A stretch of 64,000 nucleotides of DNA from Pseudobdellovibrio sp031428275 (GCA_031428275.1 JANPPC010000008.1:1-64000); one strand, 5' to 3'; shown: positions 42,292 through 51,594, counted from the stretch's first letter. The notes: a model not told the origin generated them from the letters alone. Translations and numbers: made by a program.

Positions 42292-43089
42292 ATGAAATTC
42301 AAAATTCTAATTTTATCAACATTAACCATGACTCCATTTTTGTTTATGGCTTGCAGCAAGCCTTTAACCGTTAATATCGAGGCTCCGCAAGCGATTGCCA
42401 CAACCACTGCCGAAGATACGTCCCCGGCCAACGCCGAAACGTCTGGCTCGGTTGCAAAAGAATCAAACGAGAAATGTGTCGGCGGAGATCCCGGCCAAAT
42501 CGGCGTGCACGGTATTTTAGTAAAAAAAGAAGCGGGACGTAACTTACTTGATTCACGCATTAAACTAAAACAAAGCACTGGTTTATCTGATAGCGACGTT
42601 TCTGTCGATAAGATCCGGACGCCAAAGAATAAAATCGTGTTATCGAACGATATTGAAGTAAACTACTTAGCCAAATTAACCGCCAATAACACTTACATTA
42701 ACTTCGGCTGTAAGCTTTCACAAAAATTGATCACCGGACTAACTGAAGTAAAATCTGAAGTCATCGTTAAAAAAGATAAGTCGATGATAACGGCTGAAGC
42801 TGCTACAATTTTTATTTGCGGTGCTCAAGAAAGTTCACAGGTGTTGTTCTCTTTGAAAGCCGACGAAATTATTATGAAAGACGCAAACATCAATATTAAA
42901 AATTTCACCGGTATTGTTTCAATTTCGGCTTACAAGTTACAATTGTTTGGCAAGAACACCGTTAAAACAGAAGGAACTGCGCTAGGTAATACATTTTTTC
43001 CGGCTTCGCCTATTTTGCTGAACGTAACTCAAACTTTATTTGGCGAAGGTACACTTAGTTTAATTACAGCCGGCGGAAGCTGCCCCTGA
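42292..43089 (+). CDS. Lipoprotein of unknown function
   Basis: The 265-aa protein has a lipoprotein signal with lipobox FMAC (Cys21). A disordered Ala/Thr/Glu linker (about 27-60) follows, then a beta-rich domain with four further cysteines (EKCVGG, FGCKLS, FICGAQ and the terminal GSCP). The late repeated stretches (ADEIIMKDANINIKNF, ISAYKLQLFGKNTV) look like a parallel beta-helix or right-handed solenoid. Role unknown. It converges on the CDF gene with a 4-bp gap. Confidence 0.6.
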   Translation: MKFKILILSTLTMTPFLFMACSKPLTVNIEAPQAIATTTAEDTSPANAETSGSVAKESNEKCVGGDPGQIGVHGILVKKEAGRNLLDSRIKLKQSTGLSDSDVSVDKIRTPKNKIVLSNDIEVNYLAKLTANNTYINFGCKLSQKLITGLTEVKSEVIVKKDKSMITAEAATIFICGAQESSQVLFSLKADEIIMKDANINIKNFTGIVSISAYKLQLFGKNTVKTEGTALGNTFFPASPILLNVTQTLFGEGTLSLITAGGSCP

Positions 43090-43093
43090 TTAG

Positions 43094-44086
43094 CTATACG
43101 ACTTCATCGGGCTCGAGCATGCACGGATGAGTGGGATCATTGCCTAGTTCAATTTGCAATGTTGCATGATGAATTTTAAACTGCCCGCGTAAATCAGCCG
43201 ATAAATGCGATAAGAACCCATCTCCGGGATGCCCCTCAGGCATAACCAAATGCGCGGTTAATGCATTTTCGGTCGTACTGATACCCCAAATATGTAGGTC
43301 GTGAACTTTCGAGACACCTTTTTTAGATAGCAAAAAATTTAATACTTTCGAATGGCTTATACCAGAAGGCACTGCATTCATCGCCAGTCGCATAGAGTCT
43401 TTTAGCAACCCCCAGGTCCCTTTTAAAATAATCAGACTGACCCCTATACTGATCAAGGGGTCTAGCCAATTCCAGCCTGTATAAATCATAGTTACACCTG
43501 CCACCACAACAGCTAACGAAACTAAAGCATCAGCTAGCATATGCAAATATGCTCCTTTGATATTTAAATCATTTTTATGGCCTGATGAAAATAGGTACGC
43601 AGTGATTCCGTTAATAAAAATTCCGACAGTGGCGACGGCGATAACGGTTGGACCAGCCACTGGCGGAGCCGTTTGAAAGCGAGAAATGGCTTCCCACAAA
43701 ATACCGCCGATCGCGACCAGTAAAAAAACCGCGTTAGCTAAGGCCGCCAATGTTGAAGAGCTTCGTAAACCAAAGGTATACTGATCATTAGGCTTACGTC
43801 GAACCAGTATCGTTGCAATCCACGCAACCACCAAGCCTAGCACATCACTTAGGTTGTGCCCGGCATCGGCAAGTAAAGCCAAAGAATTTGCAGCGAATCC
43901 ATAAACCGCTTCAATCACAACAAAAATCGCATTAAGCGAAATACCAATTAAAAAGGCTCGGTCGAAATTTGCCGGCACATGCTGATGGCCGCCATGGCCG
44001 TGCGTATGACTATGCTCGTGGCCCTCATGATGCACATGTCCGTGGTTATTTGGTTCTTTGTGAAGATGATTGTGAGGATCTGACAA
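43094..44086 (-). CDS. Cation diffusion facilitator (CzcD/ZitB-like zinc exporter)
   Basis: The 330-aa protein has a His-rich N-terminus (about 12 His in the first 37 residues) and six membrane segments. Metal-site motifs are LLADAGHNLSDV in helix 2 and HMLADALVSLAVV in helix 5, the HxxxD/DxxxD pattern of zinc-type CDF proteins. A cytoplasmic C-terminal domain ends the protein. It exports Zn2+, or perhaps Co2+/Cd2+, in exchange for protons. No metal regulator gene is adjacent. Confidence 0.9.
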   Translation of the reverse strand: MSDPHNHLHKEPNNHGHVHHEGHEHSHTHGHGGHQHVPANFDRAFLIGISLNAIFVVIEAVYGFAANSLALLADAGHNLSDVLGLVVAWIATILVRRKPNDQYTFGLRSSSTLAALANAVFLLVAIGGILWEAISRFQTAPPVAGPTVIAVATVGIFINGITAYLFSSGHKNDLNIKGAYLHMLADALVSLAVVVAGVTMIYTGWNWLDPLISIGVSLIILKGTWGLLKDSMRLAMNAVPSGISHSKVLNFLLSKKGVSKVHDLHIWGISTTENALTAHLVMPEGHPGDGFLSHLSADLRGQFKIHHATLQIELGNDPTHPCMLEPDEVV

Positions 44087-44213
44087 ACAATACTCCTTAT
44101 TATACTAAGAGTATTTAAACGAAAAATTTAAGGCTTGTCACGCGCGCTAACCAATTGTTTATCCTAAAGCTTTGACCACTAAGGTAGCCCGATTAAACGG
44201 GCCCTTCCATAAA

Positions 44214-44354
44214 CTACAATTTTATTGGCACTTCTTTTTTCTTTTCTGGCTCGCGAACTTCAGGCTGTTTTCGAAGTAACGGATCAGATGGAGTCACTTC
44301 GTCTTTATGTTCACGGTCAGTCTTTGGCGTACTTTTTGGTTTTTGTTTTTGCAT
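44214..44354 (-). CDS. Tiny charged protein (46 aa)
   Basis: The ATG at 44354 has AGGAAG overlapping the stop of the preceding small gene, which implies translational coupling. The 46 residues are almost all Lys, Glu, Pro and Gln (MQKQKPKSTPKTDREHKDEV at the start) and should be disordered. I recognise no family. It is paired with the 58-aa gene just upstream. Confidence 0.5.
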   Translation of the reverse strand: MQKQKPKSTPKTDREHKDEVTPSDPLLRKQPEVREPEKKKEVPIKL

Positions 44355-44364
44355 CTTTGGCTTC

Positions 44365-44541
44365 CTATGGGGCTTGTTCGCTGCCGGGAGCCGGAGCTTT
44401 TTCTACGGTCTTATGACTGACTTCTTTTTGAGGCTGTACCACTGAAGAACGGTGCGCACTAACTTGAGCTGACTTAACGGCATTGTCAGAAATTTTTAAG
44501 CCGCGTTCGTTAAATTTTTCATTTTTTTTATTTTTTTTCAT
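44365..44541 (-). CDS. Small charged protein (58 aa)
   Basis: The ATG at 44541 has AGGAG six bases upstream; the GTG 14 codons further back has none. It begins MKKNKKNEKFNERG and ends in a Pro/Ala-rich tail. Likely disordered and basic, it may be a nucleic-acid-associated or stress peptide. It is followed 10 bp later by a similar-style 46-aa gene on the same strand, so the two form a small operon. Confidence 0.5.
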   Translation of the reverse strand: MKKNKKNEKFNERGLKISDNAVKSAQVSAHRSSVVQPQKEVSHKTVEKAPAPGSEQAP

Positions 44542-44644
44542 AGGGTCTCCTAGAGCTAAATCAAAAAGCAAGCCTAGTGCCACTTATAATAACTGGTTCA
44601 GCGCCAACCTAAGCTATACATCGTAAAATATTAGGCAAATTTCC

Positions 44645-45526
44645 CTAGGACTGAGGCAATTCAGCGCGCCCGCGACTAGTTATCGCGGTTCCGGCCGAAG
44701 CGACGATGATTAATAGAACTGCAAATATCTGCATCCCGCTTAAATTCTCATGCAAAAATAGATACCCCGATAGGGCAGCAAATACGGGCTCTAAACTCAT
44801 CAATATGCTAAAAGTCGAGCGCGACAAATCTTTCAGTGCGATCATTTCTAAAGAATACGGAAGCGCACTTGATAGCACGGCGACCGCGATACCAATTGGC
44901 AGAGCTTGCATCAAAAAAGGTGAGCTACTCATTTGAATCAGCCCAATCGGCGCGTACACGATGGCGGCAAACAACATTCCAATACTGACGGCCGTACCGC
45001 CGTGAATATCATCACCTGCTTTTTGCCCGAATAAGATATATCCCGCCCAACAAGCACCTGCGGCTAAGGCGAAGAATGCACCCGTTAAATCAAGCGGAGT
45101 CGAAAGTTTTGCGATCGGTAATAAACAGAGTAAACCGGTTACCACGATGGCCACCCATAGAAAATCAATGAGACGTTTCGATGAAAAAAGTGCGACTGCT
45201 AAGGGACCCGTGAATTCAAGCGCAACCGCAATACCCAAGGGAATACGCGCGATTGCTAAATAAAATAAGTAATTCATTCCACCCAAGAACAGGCCGTAAC
45301 AACCCAAGGTTAAAAATTGTTTACGCGAAATTCTTCTGCGCCAGGGGCGAAAGATAATCATTAAAATCAAAGCCGAAAAAATTAATCTTAAAGATGTCGT
45401 TCCGGAAGGACCGATCAAAGGAAATAATGATTTAGCTAGCGAAGCTCCGCCTTGAATAACTAGCATAGAAGCTAAAATACTTAAGATCGGAAATAAGATT
45501 GAAAGTTTACGCTGCATGCAAAGCAT
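44645..45526 (-). CDS. EamA/DMT-superfamily exporter (RhtA-like)
   Basis: The 293-aa protein has ten hydrophobic segments arranged as two EamA repeats. Features are GGASLAKSLFP and PSGTTSLRLIFSALI in the first, and SALPYSLEMIALKDLSRSTFSILMSLEPVFAALSG in the second (read in two blocks near residues 215-250), the latter being very like RhtA-type amino-acid exporters. The substrate is not determined. The start may be the first ATG or the one three codons on; neither has a strong Shine-Dalgarno. Confidence 0.85.
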   Translation of the reverse strand: MLCMQRKLSILFPILSILASMLVIQGGASLAKSLFPLIGPSGTTSLRLIFSALILMIIFRPWRRRISRKQFLTLGCYGLFLGGMNYLFYLAIARIPLGIAVALEFTGPLAVALFSSKRLIDFLWVAIVVTGLLCLLPIAKLSTPLDLTGAFFALAAGACWAGYILFGQKAGDDIHGGTAVSIGMLFAAIVYAPIGLIQMSSSPFLMQALPIGIAVAVLSSALPYSLEMIALKDLSRSTFSILMSLEPVFAALSGYLFLHENLSGMQIFAVLLIIVASAGTAITSRGRAELPQS

Positions 45527-45643
45527 TAAATGATTTCATTTTCAATTTGGCAACGAACAAAAAGATGAAATTAGAATGCTGGCATCTTGATTGCAATATA
45601 GCTTATGACCGCTAAGGTCAGCGAGAGTCATTTTTCTTCTGAA

Positions 45644-45690
45644 CCCGAAGAGTTGGTTTTATCCCCACCTATCTCTTCGGGCATTTTTAT
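45644..45690 (+). terminator. Terminator-like hairpin reading on the + strand, antisense to the OmpA gene end
   Basis: CCCGAAGAG (45644-45652) pairs with CTCTTCGGG (45673-45681), and CATTTTTAT follows on the + strand. No + strand gene precedes it. On the - strand it lies just past the ompA-like stop but lacks a U-run. It may end a short RNA starting near 45600. Confidence 0.45.
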
Positions 45691-45695
45691 CTAAA

Positions 45696-46349
45696 TCATT
45701 TATTTTTTGGAACTTTTGATTCATCGACAGTAACTTCGACATCTACGCGACGATTCTGCTTACGACCTACATCGGTTTTATTATCGCCGACGGGATCAGC
45801 TGGACCCATTCCGACAGAACTGATTGTGGCTGCCGGCAAACCTGCCGCAATCAATTGACCACGAACGGCCTCGGCCCGCTTTTGTGAAAGCGAAGTATTT
45901 ATCCCTGCACTACCCGTCGAATCTGTGTAGCCCTTAATTGTTAAAATATTTTCTGGATACTTTTTCATAATATCAGCCATTTGCTTTAAATTATTTTCTG
46001 CTGCTGGTTTTAAATCTGATTTTCCGCTATCGAATAAAATGTCACTTTTTAATTTTGTTACTAAGCCATTATCAGTACGCTTTGTTTCAGCAATTTTTTC
46101 TAATTCTTTCGCCTGTTTATCTAGACGATTTCCGATTAAACCACCGGTACCGGCCCCCACTGCCGCACCAATTAATGCGCCTTGCTCACGATTACCAGTT
46201 TGGTGACCGATGATGGCTCCGGCAACAGCTCCGATGCCTGCGCCAATTCCGGCACCTTTTGCGGTATTTTTTTGGTCTGACGCACACGATGAGAATGTTA
46301 ATGCGCACGCAGCTGTCAGCACTAAGATTTTAGCTAATTTTTTTTTCAC
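45696..46349 (-). CDS. OmpA-family lipoprotein with glycine zipper
   Basis: The 217-aa protein starts at a GTG with AAGGAG upstream. It has a lipobox SSCA (Cys22). A glycine-zipper segment (GAGIGAGIGAVAGAIIG, about 32-75) comes next. The OmpA-like domain (about 100-210) carries SDILFDSGKSDL, GYTDSTGSAGIN and LSQKRAEAVRGQL, the peptidoglycan-binding core. It probably anchors the outer membrane to the cell wall. Close relatives are called YiaD/Pal-like. It appears monocistronic. Confidence 0.88.
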   Translation of the reverse strand: MKKKLAKILVLTAACALTFSSCASDQKNTAKGAGIGAGIGAVAGAIIGHQTGNREQGALIGAAVGAGTGGLIGNRLDKQAKELEKIAETKRTDNGLVTKLKSDILFDSGKSDLKPAAENNLKQMADIMKKYPENILTIKGYTDSTGSAGINTSLSQKRAEAVRGQLIAAGLPAATISSVGMGPADPVGDNKTDVGRKQNRRVDVEVTVDESKVPKNK

Positions 46350-46464
46350 GAAGACTCCTTATAGTTGTTTACGACTTCATCTTCATTGAAAGGGTCAACG
46401 TTTTCATTGTCTAGTCATTACCCGCAGCAATAGAATTATTATTCTGCGATTGCCTGAGATCTAT

Positions 46465-48840
46465 TCAGGCTTGCTGCCAAAAGTCGGCCACGTCGCTAAG
46501 TATACTTTCAGACACCAATTCAATTGGGCTATCACTAAACCAGTCTGTCGGCATAGACTGGGCGTAGCTTTTATGAATAAAACGGTCGTCCATTAAGATA
46601 ATAATTCCCCGGTCGGTTTCGGTACGGATAACTCGACCTGCGGCTTGCACGGCCTTTGCCATGGCCGGGTAAGTGTAAGCGTAATCAAAACCAGAATGGT
46701 AATGTTTTTCGTAATAAGCCTTCATCGTTTCACGCTCTAGATCAAAATTCGGAAGCGGCGGACCGACAACGAAAGCGCCGATGATCATATCGCCGGGGTA
46801 ATCGATACCTTCGCTAAACACTCCACCCTGCACCGCAAAAATAATATGCGCTGTCGATTTGTCTTTTAACATATCGATCACGTGCGAAACATCATCGCGC
46901 TTCATATAGCGTTCTTGTTTGACCACTAAGGTGTGCGGCGGCGGGGTAAATCGATTCACAACCCTTTCTAAAAAATCAAAGCTGGGTAAAAAAACGAAGT
47001 AATTTCCGCGTTGAACCCCAGCAATTTTATGAATGGCTTCCGCGATGCGCGGATAATTCTGCTCACGCGTCGAGTACTTTGATGAAATCTGCGGAATAAT
47101 TAAAATTTTTCTATTCTGCACGGCAAACGGCGATTTAAATTCAGCCGTTTTCAAATTGCGGCCCTCTAAGCCTGAAAGCTCACGGTAAAAATTGAAGGGC
47201 TTAAGCGTCGCCGAAAAACCCACGACTTGTTCGTAATCGTCATAAATGTTTTTTAACATTTCTGAGGCATCACAACAGCTAATTTTAATCGTGGCCGGCT
47301 GCGGATTAAATGTCGTAAAAAACTCTTTACGCCCCGAATTTACAAATTCAAGCGCGTTCGAAAATTCAGACCAATAGAAACTAAGCTTCAGCACCGCATC
47401 TTTCGGTTGAATATCAACATCCGAGCTTAAATAAGTTGATAAAAAAGTTCGAAGCTTAGCATCTTGTTCTAAGAATTCAGTCACTGGTGCTTTAATCGCA
47501 CAGGGCTTTACACATGCGGGTGGTCCACTTTTTTTAACCACCGCGATGCATTCTTGTAATAGATCTTTAAATTCAGTGCGAAATTTCTTTGGTACGCGAA
47601 GTGCGTCTTCGCGCATCTTTTCTAAAACAAAAGTTGAAAGCGATGGCGAATAGTAATCCATCGCGCGCGAAGGCAGATTATGCGCTTCATCAATAACTAA
47701 GTTTGGCTTACCCGCCTGGTCTAAGCTCATGAACTGTTGACGACTTAAGGCCGAGCGCGGAGCAAATACATAATTGTAATCGCAAATCACGGCGTCAGCT
47801 TCAGCTGAAGCATCAAGCTGTAATTCAAAAGGGCAAACTTCGTGCTGTTCAGCCATTTTTTTAAAAACTTTAGCTGTTAAGGATTTCTTTTTTGAAAGTT
47901 GCTCGATCAGTTTGTGATCAGCTACTTTCTTATAATGATTCTTTGCATATTCACAAAAATCAGGCTTACAAATAGCTTCGTTCTTAAGACACATTTTACT
48001 TTTTGCCGTTAAAGTCATTGATTTAACCGCGGCACCCGCGTCTTGTAGTTTTTCGACGGCTTCTTCGGCAACCGCGTGCTGCGAATTTTTTGGGGTTACG
48101 TAGATCAGACGCTGACCGCGCGATAGCGCATCTTGCAAAGTGGGGTACATTACACCAAGTGTCTTACCTAAACCGGTCGGCGCCTGCAGCAACATCGGAC
48201 GATGCTCTTTCATAGTGTCTTCGATCGTTTGAATAAGCTCAACTTGGCCCGAGCGTGGCTTAGCAAAAGGAAATTGCAAGTCTTTCGCGGCTTTTTTACG
48301 GCGCTTCGCCCTTTTTTCAGCCAGCTGGGCTTCAATCACTAGTTCGGCCATTCGGCGCGCCAACCAACTTTCAAATTCGACAAGATCGAGATTCAGGGTT
48401 AAATCGAGTGTTTCAAAATTACGACTTGAAACTAGATGCAAAGTTAAATCAGGAATTACTTTATTTTGCAGATAATAAAAATACCCATAAGTTTTCAATT
48501 GCAAACAATACGGATGAGTCGATTGATTGGCTTTCAATTCGCGATGTAAATCTTTAATATTAAAACTTGATTTGATCTCTTCAATTTTTGCTTTCTTGTG
48601 CGCAAAAAAGCCGTCCATGCGCCCGCCAATCTCAAAGCTATAACCACCTTCAATAAATACATGGCTGATCAACATTTCAGATTTATAAAGCGGATCGATT
48701 TTTTTACGAAGTTCTTGGGTACGCAGATGAATTTCGCTGCCAACCGCAGCTCCTCGGCCGAAGCCCGAGTTCGCGTCGATACTTCCAACGCGCGGCGCGG
48801 GCAAAGCAAATTCGGTAACTGCTAGTACGACTTTTTTCAT
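46465..48840 (-). CDS. XPD/DinG-like DNA helicase with N-terminal PD-(D/E)XK nuclease-like domain
   Basis: The 791-aa protein has two parts. Residues 30-170 hold GGRMDGFF (Asp76), then IEEIKS (Glu88, Lys90) and QLKTYGYFY, the D...ExK...QxxxY pattern of RecB/Cas4-type nucleases. From about 205 it is a superfamily 2 XPD-like helicase. It has Walker A APTGLGKT, four cysteines (CLKNEAICKPDFC and VCPFE) for a 4Fe-4S cluster, DEAH, and a C-terminal AAGRVIRTETDRG motif VI. It probably unwinds and trims damaged DNA. The ATG overlaps the stop of the MBL exonuclease gene (TAATG). Confidence 0.88.
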   Translation of the reverse strand: MKKVVLAVTEFALPAPRVGSIDANSGFGRGAAVGSEIHLRTQELRKKIDPLYKSEMLISHVFIEGGYSFEIGGRMDGFFAHKKAKIEEIKSSFNIKDLHRELKANQSTHPYCLQLKTYGYFYYLQNKVIPDLTLHLVSSRNFETLDLTLNLDLVEFESWLARRMAELVIEAQLAEKRAKRRKKAAKDLQFPFAKPRSGQVELIQTIEDTMKEHRPMLLQAPTGLGKTLGVMYPTLQDALSRGQRLIYVTPKNSQHAVAEEAVEKLQDAGAAVKSMTLTAKSKMCLKNEAICKPDFCEYAKNHYKKVADHKLIEQLSKKKSLTAKVFKKMAEQHEVCPFELQLDASAEADAVICDYNYVFAPRSALSRQQFMSLDQAGKPNLVIDEAHNLPSRAMDYYSPSLSTFVLEKMREDALRVPKKFRTEFKDLLQECIAVVKKSGPPACVKPCAIKAPVTEFLEQDAKLRTFLSTYLSSDVDIQPKDAVLKLSFYWSEFSNALEFVNSGRKEFFTTFNPQPATIKISCCDASEMLKNIYDDYEQVVGFSATLKPFNFYRELSGLEGRNLKTAEFKSPFAVQNRKILIIPQISSKYSTREQNYPRIAEAIHKIAGVQRGNYFVFLPSFDFLERVVNRFTPPPHTLVVKQERYMKRDDVSHVIDMLKDKSTAHIIFAVQGGVFSEGIDYPGDMIIGAFVVGPPLPNFDLERETMKAYYEKHYHSGFDYAYTYPAMAKAVQAAGRVIRTETDRGIIILMDDRFIHKSYAQSMPTDWFSDSPIELVSESILSDVADFWQQA

Positions 48841-49856
48841 TAAAAGAAATTCAGTTGGTTAGGGTTTTCGGGAAACAGATCGGCATCAGAAAAAGCCTTT
48901 AAACCTAACTTTCTCAAATGCTTTACCAAGGCTCCTTGCCCACGGTGTTGCACATACACGGTCTTGGCTTGTGACTCTTGGACGGTACGAACCAGATCAG
49001 ACCAGTCCGCGTGATCAGACATCACGAAGCCACGGTCATAACTGCTACGACGGCCGAAAGCTGAAGATCCTCCTGCCATCCAGCCAGAAGCAAAAGCCGT
49101 TTCATAATGTTCACCAATGACTTTGGCTGCGTCTGTTTTTAAAAAAGACGGCGGAACTAAAAACAGTTCTCCGTGTAAAGTCTCTTCTGAAGCCACTTGG
49201 CTTAAACACTGAGTGGGCGATAAGCGAATACCTTCAGCGCGGTAGCAATCATTTAAGCTGCTCACGTTCGGATGGCAATAAACGGCTTTGTGAGCGTAAG
49301 GTTCAAGTAGACCTAGAACTCTTTGCGCTTTCCCGAGAGAGTATGCAAAAAGAACGCAGTTAATACCTAGTGCAGAATTCATATTCCACCAGTCCATAAT
49401 TTCTTGACCCAGATCATTTTGTTTTGGCCATTTAAAACTAGGGGCACCAAAGGTAGCTTCTGTCACAAATACATCGCAAGTTACTACTTCAAAAGGCGCG
49501 CAGGTCGGATCGGGTTCTCGTTTATAATCTCCGGAAGCGACCCAAACTTCGCCGTGGTGTTCGATGCGAACCTGCGACGAACCTAAAATATGACCCGCCG
49601 AATGAAACGAAATTTTAACGCCATCTAAGTAAAAAGCTTCATTGTAGTCATAGCCGGTAACAGAAATTTTTTGTCCGAGACGGTTTTTTAAAAGTGAAAT
49701 TCCGCTGCTATTGCAGTAATAGTTTTTACTACCTCGACGAGCGTGATCGCTATGGGCGTGCGTAATAACCGCATGATCAACGGAGCGACTTGGATCGATA
49801 TAAAAGTTTCCGGCGGGGCAATAAAGACCCTGCTTGGTCATTACCAACATAGGCAA
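48840..49856 (-). CDS. MBL-fold DNA exonuclease (ligase-associated type)
   Basis: The 338-aa protein opens with LYCPAGNFYIDP, then HAVITHAHSDHARRG (HxHxDH), FHSAGHILGSSQ and SGDYKREPD. Ending blocks include VMSDHADWSDLV. These match the bacterial ligase-associated exonuclease group of beta-CASP/SNM1-like enzymes. In many bacteria that gene sits with an ATP-dependent DNA ligase and an Lhr-like helicase; here its partner is an XPD-like helicase. The two genes share TAATG, so the proteins are made together. Confidence 0.85.
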   Translation of the reverse strand: MPMLVMTKQGLYCPAGNFYIDPSRSVDHAVITHAHSDHARRGSKNYYCNSSGISLLKNRLGQKISVTGYDYNEAFYLDGVKISFHSAGHILGSSQVRIEHHGEVWVASGDYKREPDPTCAPFEVVTCDVFVTEATFGAPSFKWPKQNDLGQEIMDWWNMNSALGINCVLFAYSLGKAQRVLGLLEPYAHKAVYCHPNVSSLNDCYRAEGIRLSPTQCLSQVASEETLHGELFLVPPSFLKTDAAKVIGEHYETAFASGWMAGGSSAFGRRSSYDRGFVMSDHADWSDLVRTVQESQAKTVYVQHRGQGALVKHLRKLGLKAFSDADLFPENPNQLNFF

Positions 49857-49947
49857 ACAGTTTACCGCCGAAGCACTTTAGAAAAGAAAAGTATTCTACA
49901 TTTCGCGCGTTGGGCCTAAAAAATAAGCCCATTGACTTACACAATAT

Positions 49948-50628
49948 TTACATAACTGTCGGGTTACACATAGAAAACCGCGTGATCGCTTTACTAATTT
50001 GGTGAGCTTTCTTTGACTGCCCGCGCGGACGCAGTACATCCCAGTAGGATCCTTTGTGAAAAAGATCTCCGCCCGTTTTTTGCATTTGATATTCTAGCAT
50101 GCCGAGCGCGCATTTCGTTGAAAGTTTAGCGTCAAGGCTGGCGTTCTTAGCGCACACACCGGTGCGCCCGGCGTAATCTGCCTCTTTACCTTTGTGAAGC
50201 TGGTAGTAACCGTAAGCAGTTCCGTTTGGGCCTTTTGCGTGTGCCTTATCACTACAAGAACTTTCAAAGTGTGCCACTACAGTTAAAATTAAAACCCAGA
50301 CATTACTTTTTTGTACAGCGGTCATTTTTGAAAACTTGCCACAGTATCTATTTAAAGTTCCGCCGTGTAATAAAAATGGATACAACATGGGGTTCTTTGT
50401 AATTTCTGTCTGAATCGCCAAGCCCAGCTTACCTTTAAAGTTATCTTGATCCATAAAGACCGTACAAGAATCGCTTATCGCTGTCTGCGCAACCTTGTAA
50501 GAAGTATTTTGTTCAAGCTGAACGCGGTTTATGATGTCGGCAAATTCATCAACGTAACTAAATGAATCAGCAAAGGTCACCTGCTGAAAAAAGGTCGAGA
50601 CGATAAAGATTAAAATTTTTTTTCTCAT
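49948..50628 (-). CDS. Exported lysozyme-like (transglycosylase-type) protein
   Basis: The 226-aa protein has a signal peptide (cleavage near TFA-DSF, residue 20). The middle contains VVAHFESSCSDKAHAKGPNG and then TAYGYYQLHKG. The E-S-S and GYYQL pairing is the hallmark of the soluble lytic transglycosylase fold, with Glu as the likely acid. Several cysteines suggest disulfides. Overall similarity to named families is low. It may cleave its own or prey peptidoglycan. Monocistronic. Confidence 0.7.
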   Translation of the reverse strand: MRKKILIFIVSTFFQQVTFADSFSYVDEFADIINRVQLEQNTSYKVAQTAISDSCTVFMDQDNFKGKLGLAIQTEITKNPMLYPFLLHGGTLNRYCGKFSKMTAVQKSNVWVLILTVVAHFESSCSDKAHAKGPNGTAYGYYQLHKGKEADYAGRTGVCAKNASLDAKLSTKCALGMLEYQMQKTGGDLFHKGSYWDVLRPRGQSKKAHQISKAITRFSMCNPTVM

Positions 50629-50844
50629 GTGCGTGATTCCTTCTTTGGTTCCTTATAGTAACTGTTTTATGAATAAAGTTAATATGTTATGTTTTAGACA
50701 TGTGTAGGAGTTAGCTGTCGAACTTATGTACGCTCAGATGCATCCTGTTTTCCTACGATTGTATTTGGAGCGATTGGCGCAAAAATTGTCTTTGTAATAA
50801 GTAAAATATTTTTTAGCGCGACTTAAATAGCAAGCTCTAGAATG

Positions 50845-51594
50845 CTAAAAGTTATTTCGAAGCGTACGAAACTGCGTAAACTCTTCTAAGTTCTTTGCTC
50901 TTAAAAAAGGATTAGCTTTCAATTCGGTAGCTAACGTAAGCGGTACCGACGCTTGATTTTTTTTGCGTATGCTCTTTAGGTTTTCGGAGTAATTATTTAA
51001 ATCTTCGGCGGTGATTAAATCGGGGTACAGATTTAGCAGTTGTTCGACGAAACGTAGATTTACTTCGGTGTATTCATGAGTACAAAAAATTTGCGTATGC
51101 GGCGGTAAATTCTTAATTTGCGCTAAGCTTAAAAACATTTGCATCGCAGTTCCTTCAAAGAGTCTTCCGCAGCCCAAGCCAAATAAAACATCACCCGAAA
51201 ATAACCAGTCCCACTGTTTGCAGTAGTAAGCGATATGACCCAGGGTATGGCCTGGTAACTCAATGGCTTCGAACAGTAGGCCATTTGCCATGATAGAGTC
51301 GCCGTCGCTTACAAAGTGATTCGCTTCGGCGATTTGCAATTTATTTTTTAAAGGAGCATATACTTCTGGGTTATATCTTTTAACCAGTTCACCTAAGCCA
51401 CCGATGTGATCGGCGTGATGATGCGTTGTTAGGATAGTTGTCAGATTTAACTCACGCGCGGTTAACAATTCAATTAGTTCAGTGGCGTCACCGGGATCTA
51501 CGGCAATGGCCGTTTTTTTCTGCTCGTCGACGATGAGAAAAATATAATTATCGTCAAATATTGGAACTAGCTCGACCGTTTGCTTCAAATTCAA
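50845..51594 (-). CDS. gloB: Hydroxyacylglutathione hydrolase (glyoxalase II)
   Basis: The 249-aa protein has the metal motif THHHADH (His58, His60, Asp62, His63), GHTLGHIAYY, the SGDVLFGLGCGRLFEG block and FCTHEYTEVNLRF, all specific to GloB. It hydrolyses S-lactoylglutathione to lactate and glutathione in methylglyoxal detoxification. No gloA is adjacent. The length is normal for the family. The 230-bp gap to the divergent AI-2E gene should hold both promoters. Confidence 0.92.
   Translation of the reverse strand: MNLKQTVELVPIFDDNYIFLIVDEQKKTAIAVDPGDATELIELLTARELNLTTILTTHHHADHIGGLGELVKRYNPEVYAPLKNKLQIAEANHFVSDGDSIMANGLLFEAIELPGHTLGHIAYYCKQWDWLFSGDVLFGLGCGRLFEGTAMQMFLSLAQIKNLPPHTQIFCTHEYTEVNLRFVEQLLNLYPDLITAEDLNNYSENLKSIRKKNQASVPLTLATELKANPFLRAKNLEEFTQFRTLRNNF

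Noticed and set aside
44225..44416. 63-codon + strand frame
   Set aside because: It is antisense to the two small charged genes, which have good Shine-Dalgarno sequences; this frame has none.
45605..45694. 29-codon + strand frame across the terminator-like hairpin
   Set aside because: No Shine-Dalgarno; a hairpin with T-run inside the frame argues for non-coding use.
49911..49931. TGGGC/GCCCA hairpin downstream of the lysozyme-like gene
   Set aside because: Short stem, T-rich only in the loop, no U-run after it; not called a terminator.
50725..50796. 23-codon + strand frame after TAGGAG
   Set aside because: Shine-Dalgarno spacing is too long (about 15 bases) and nothing else supports it.
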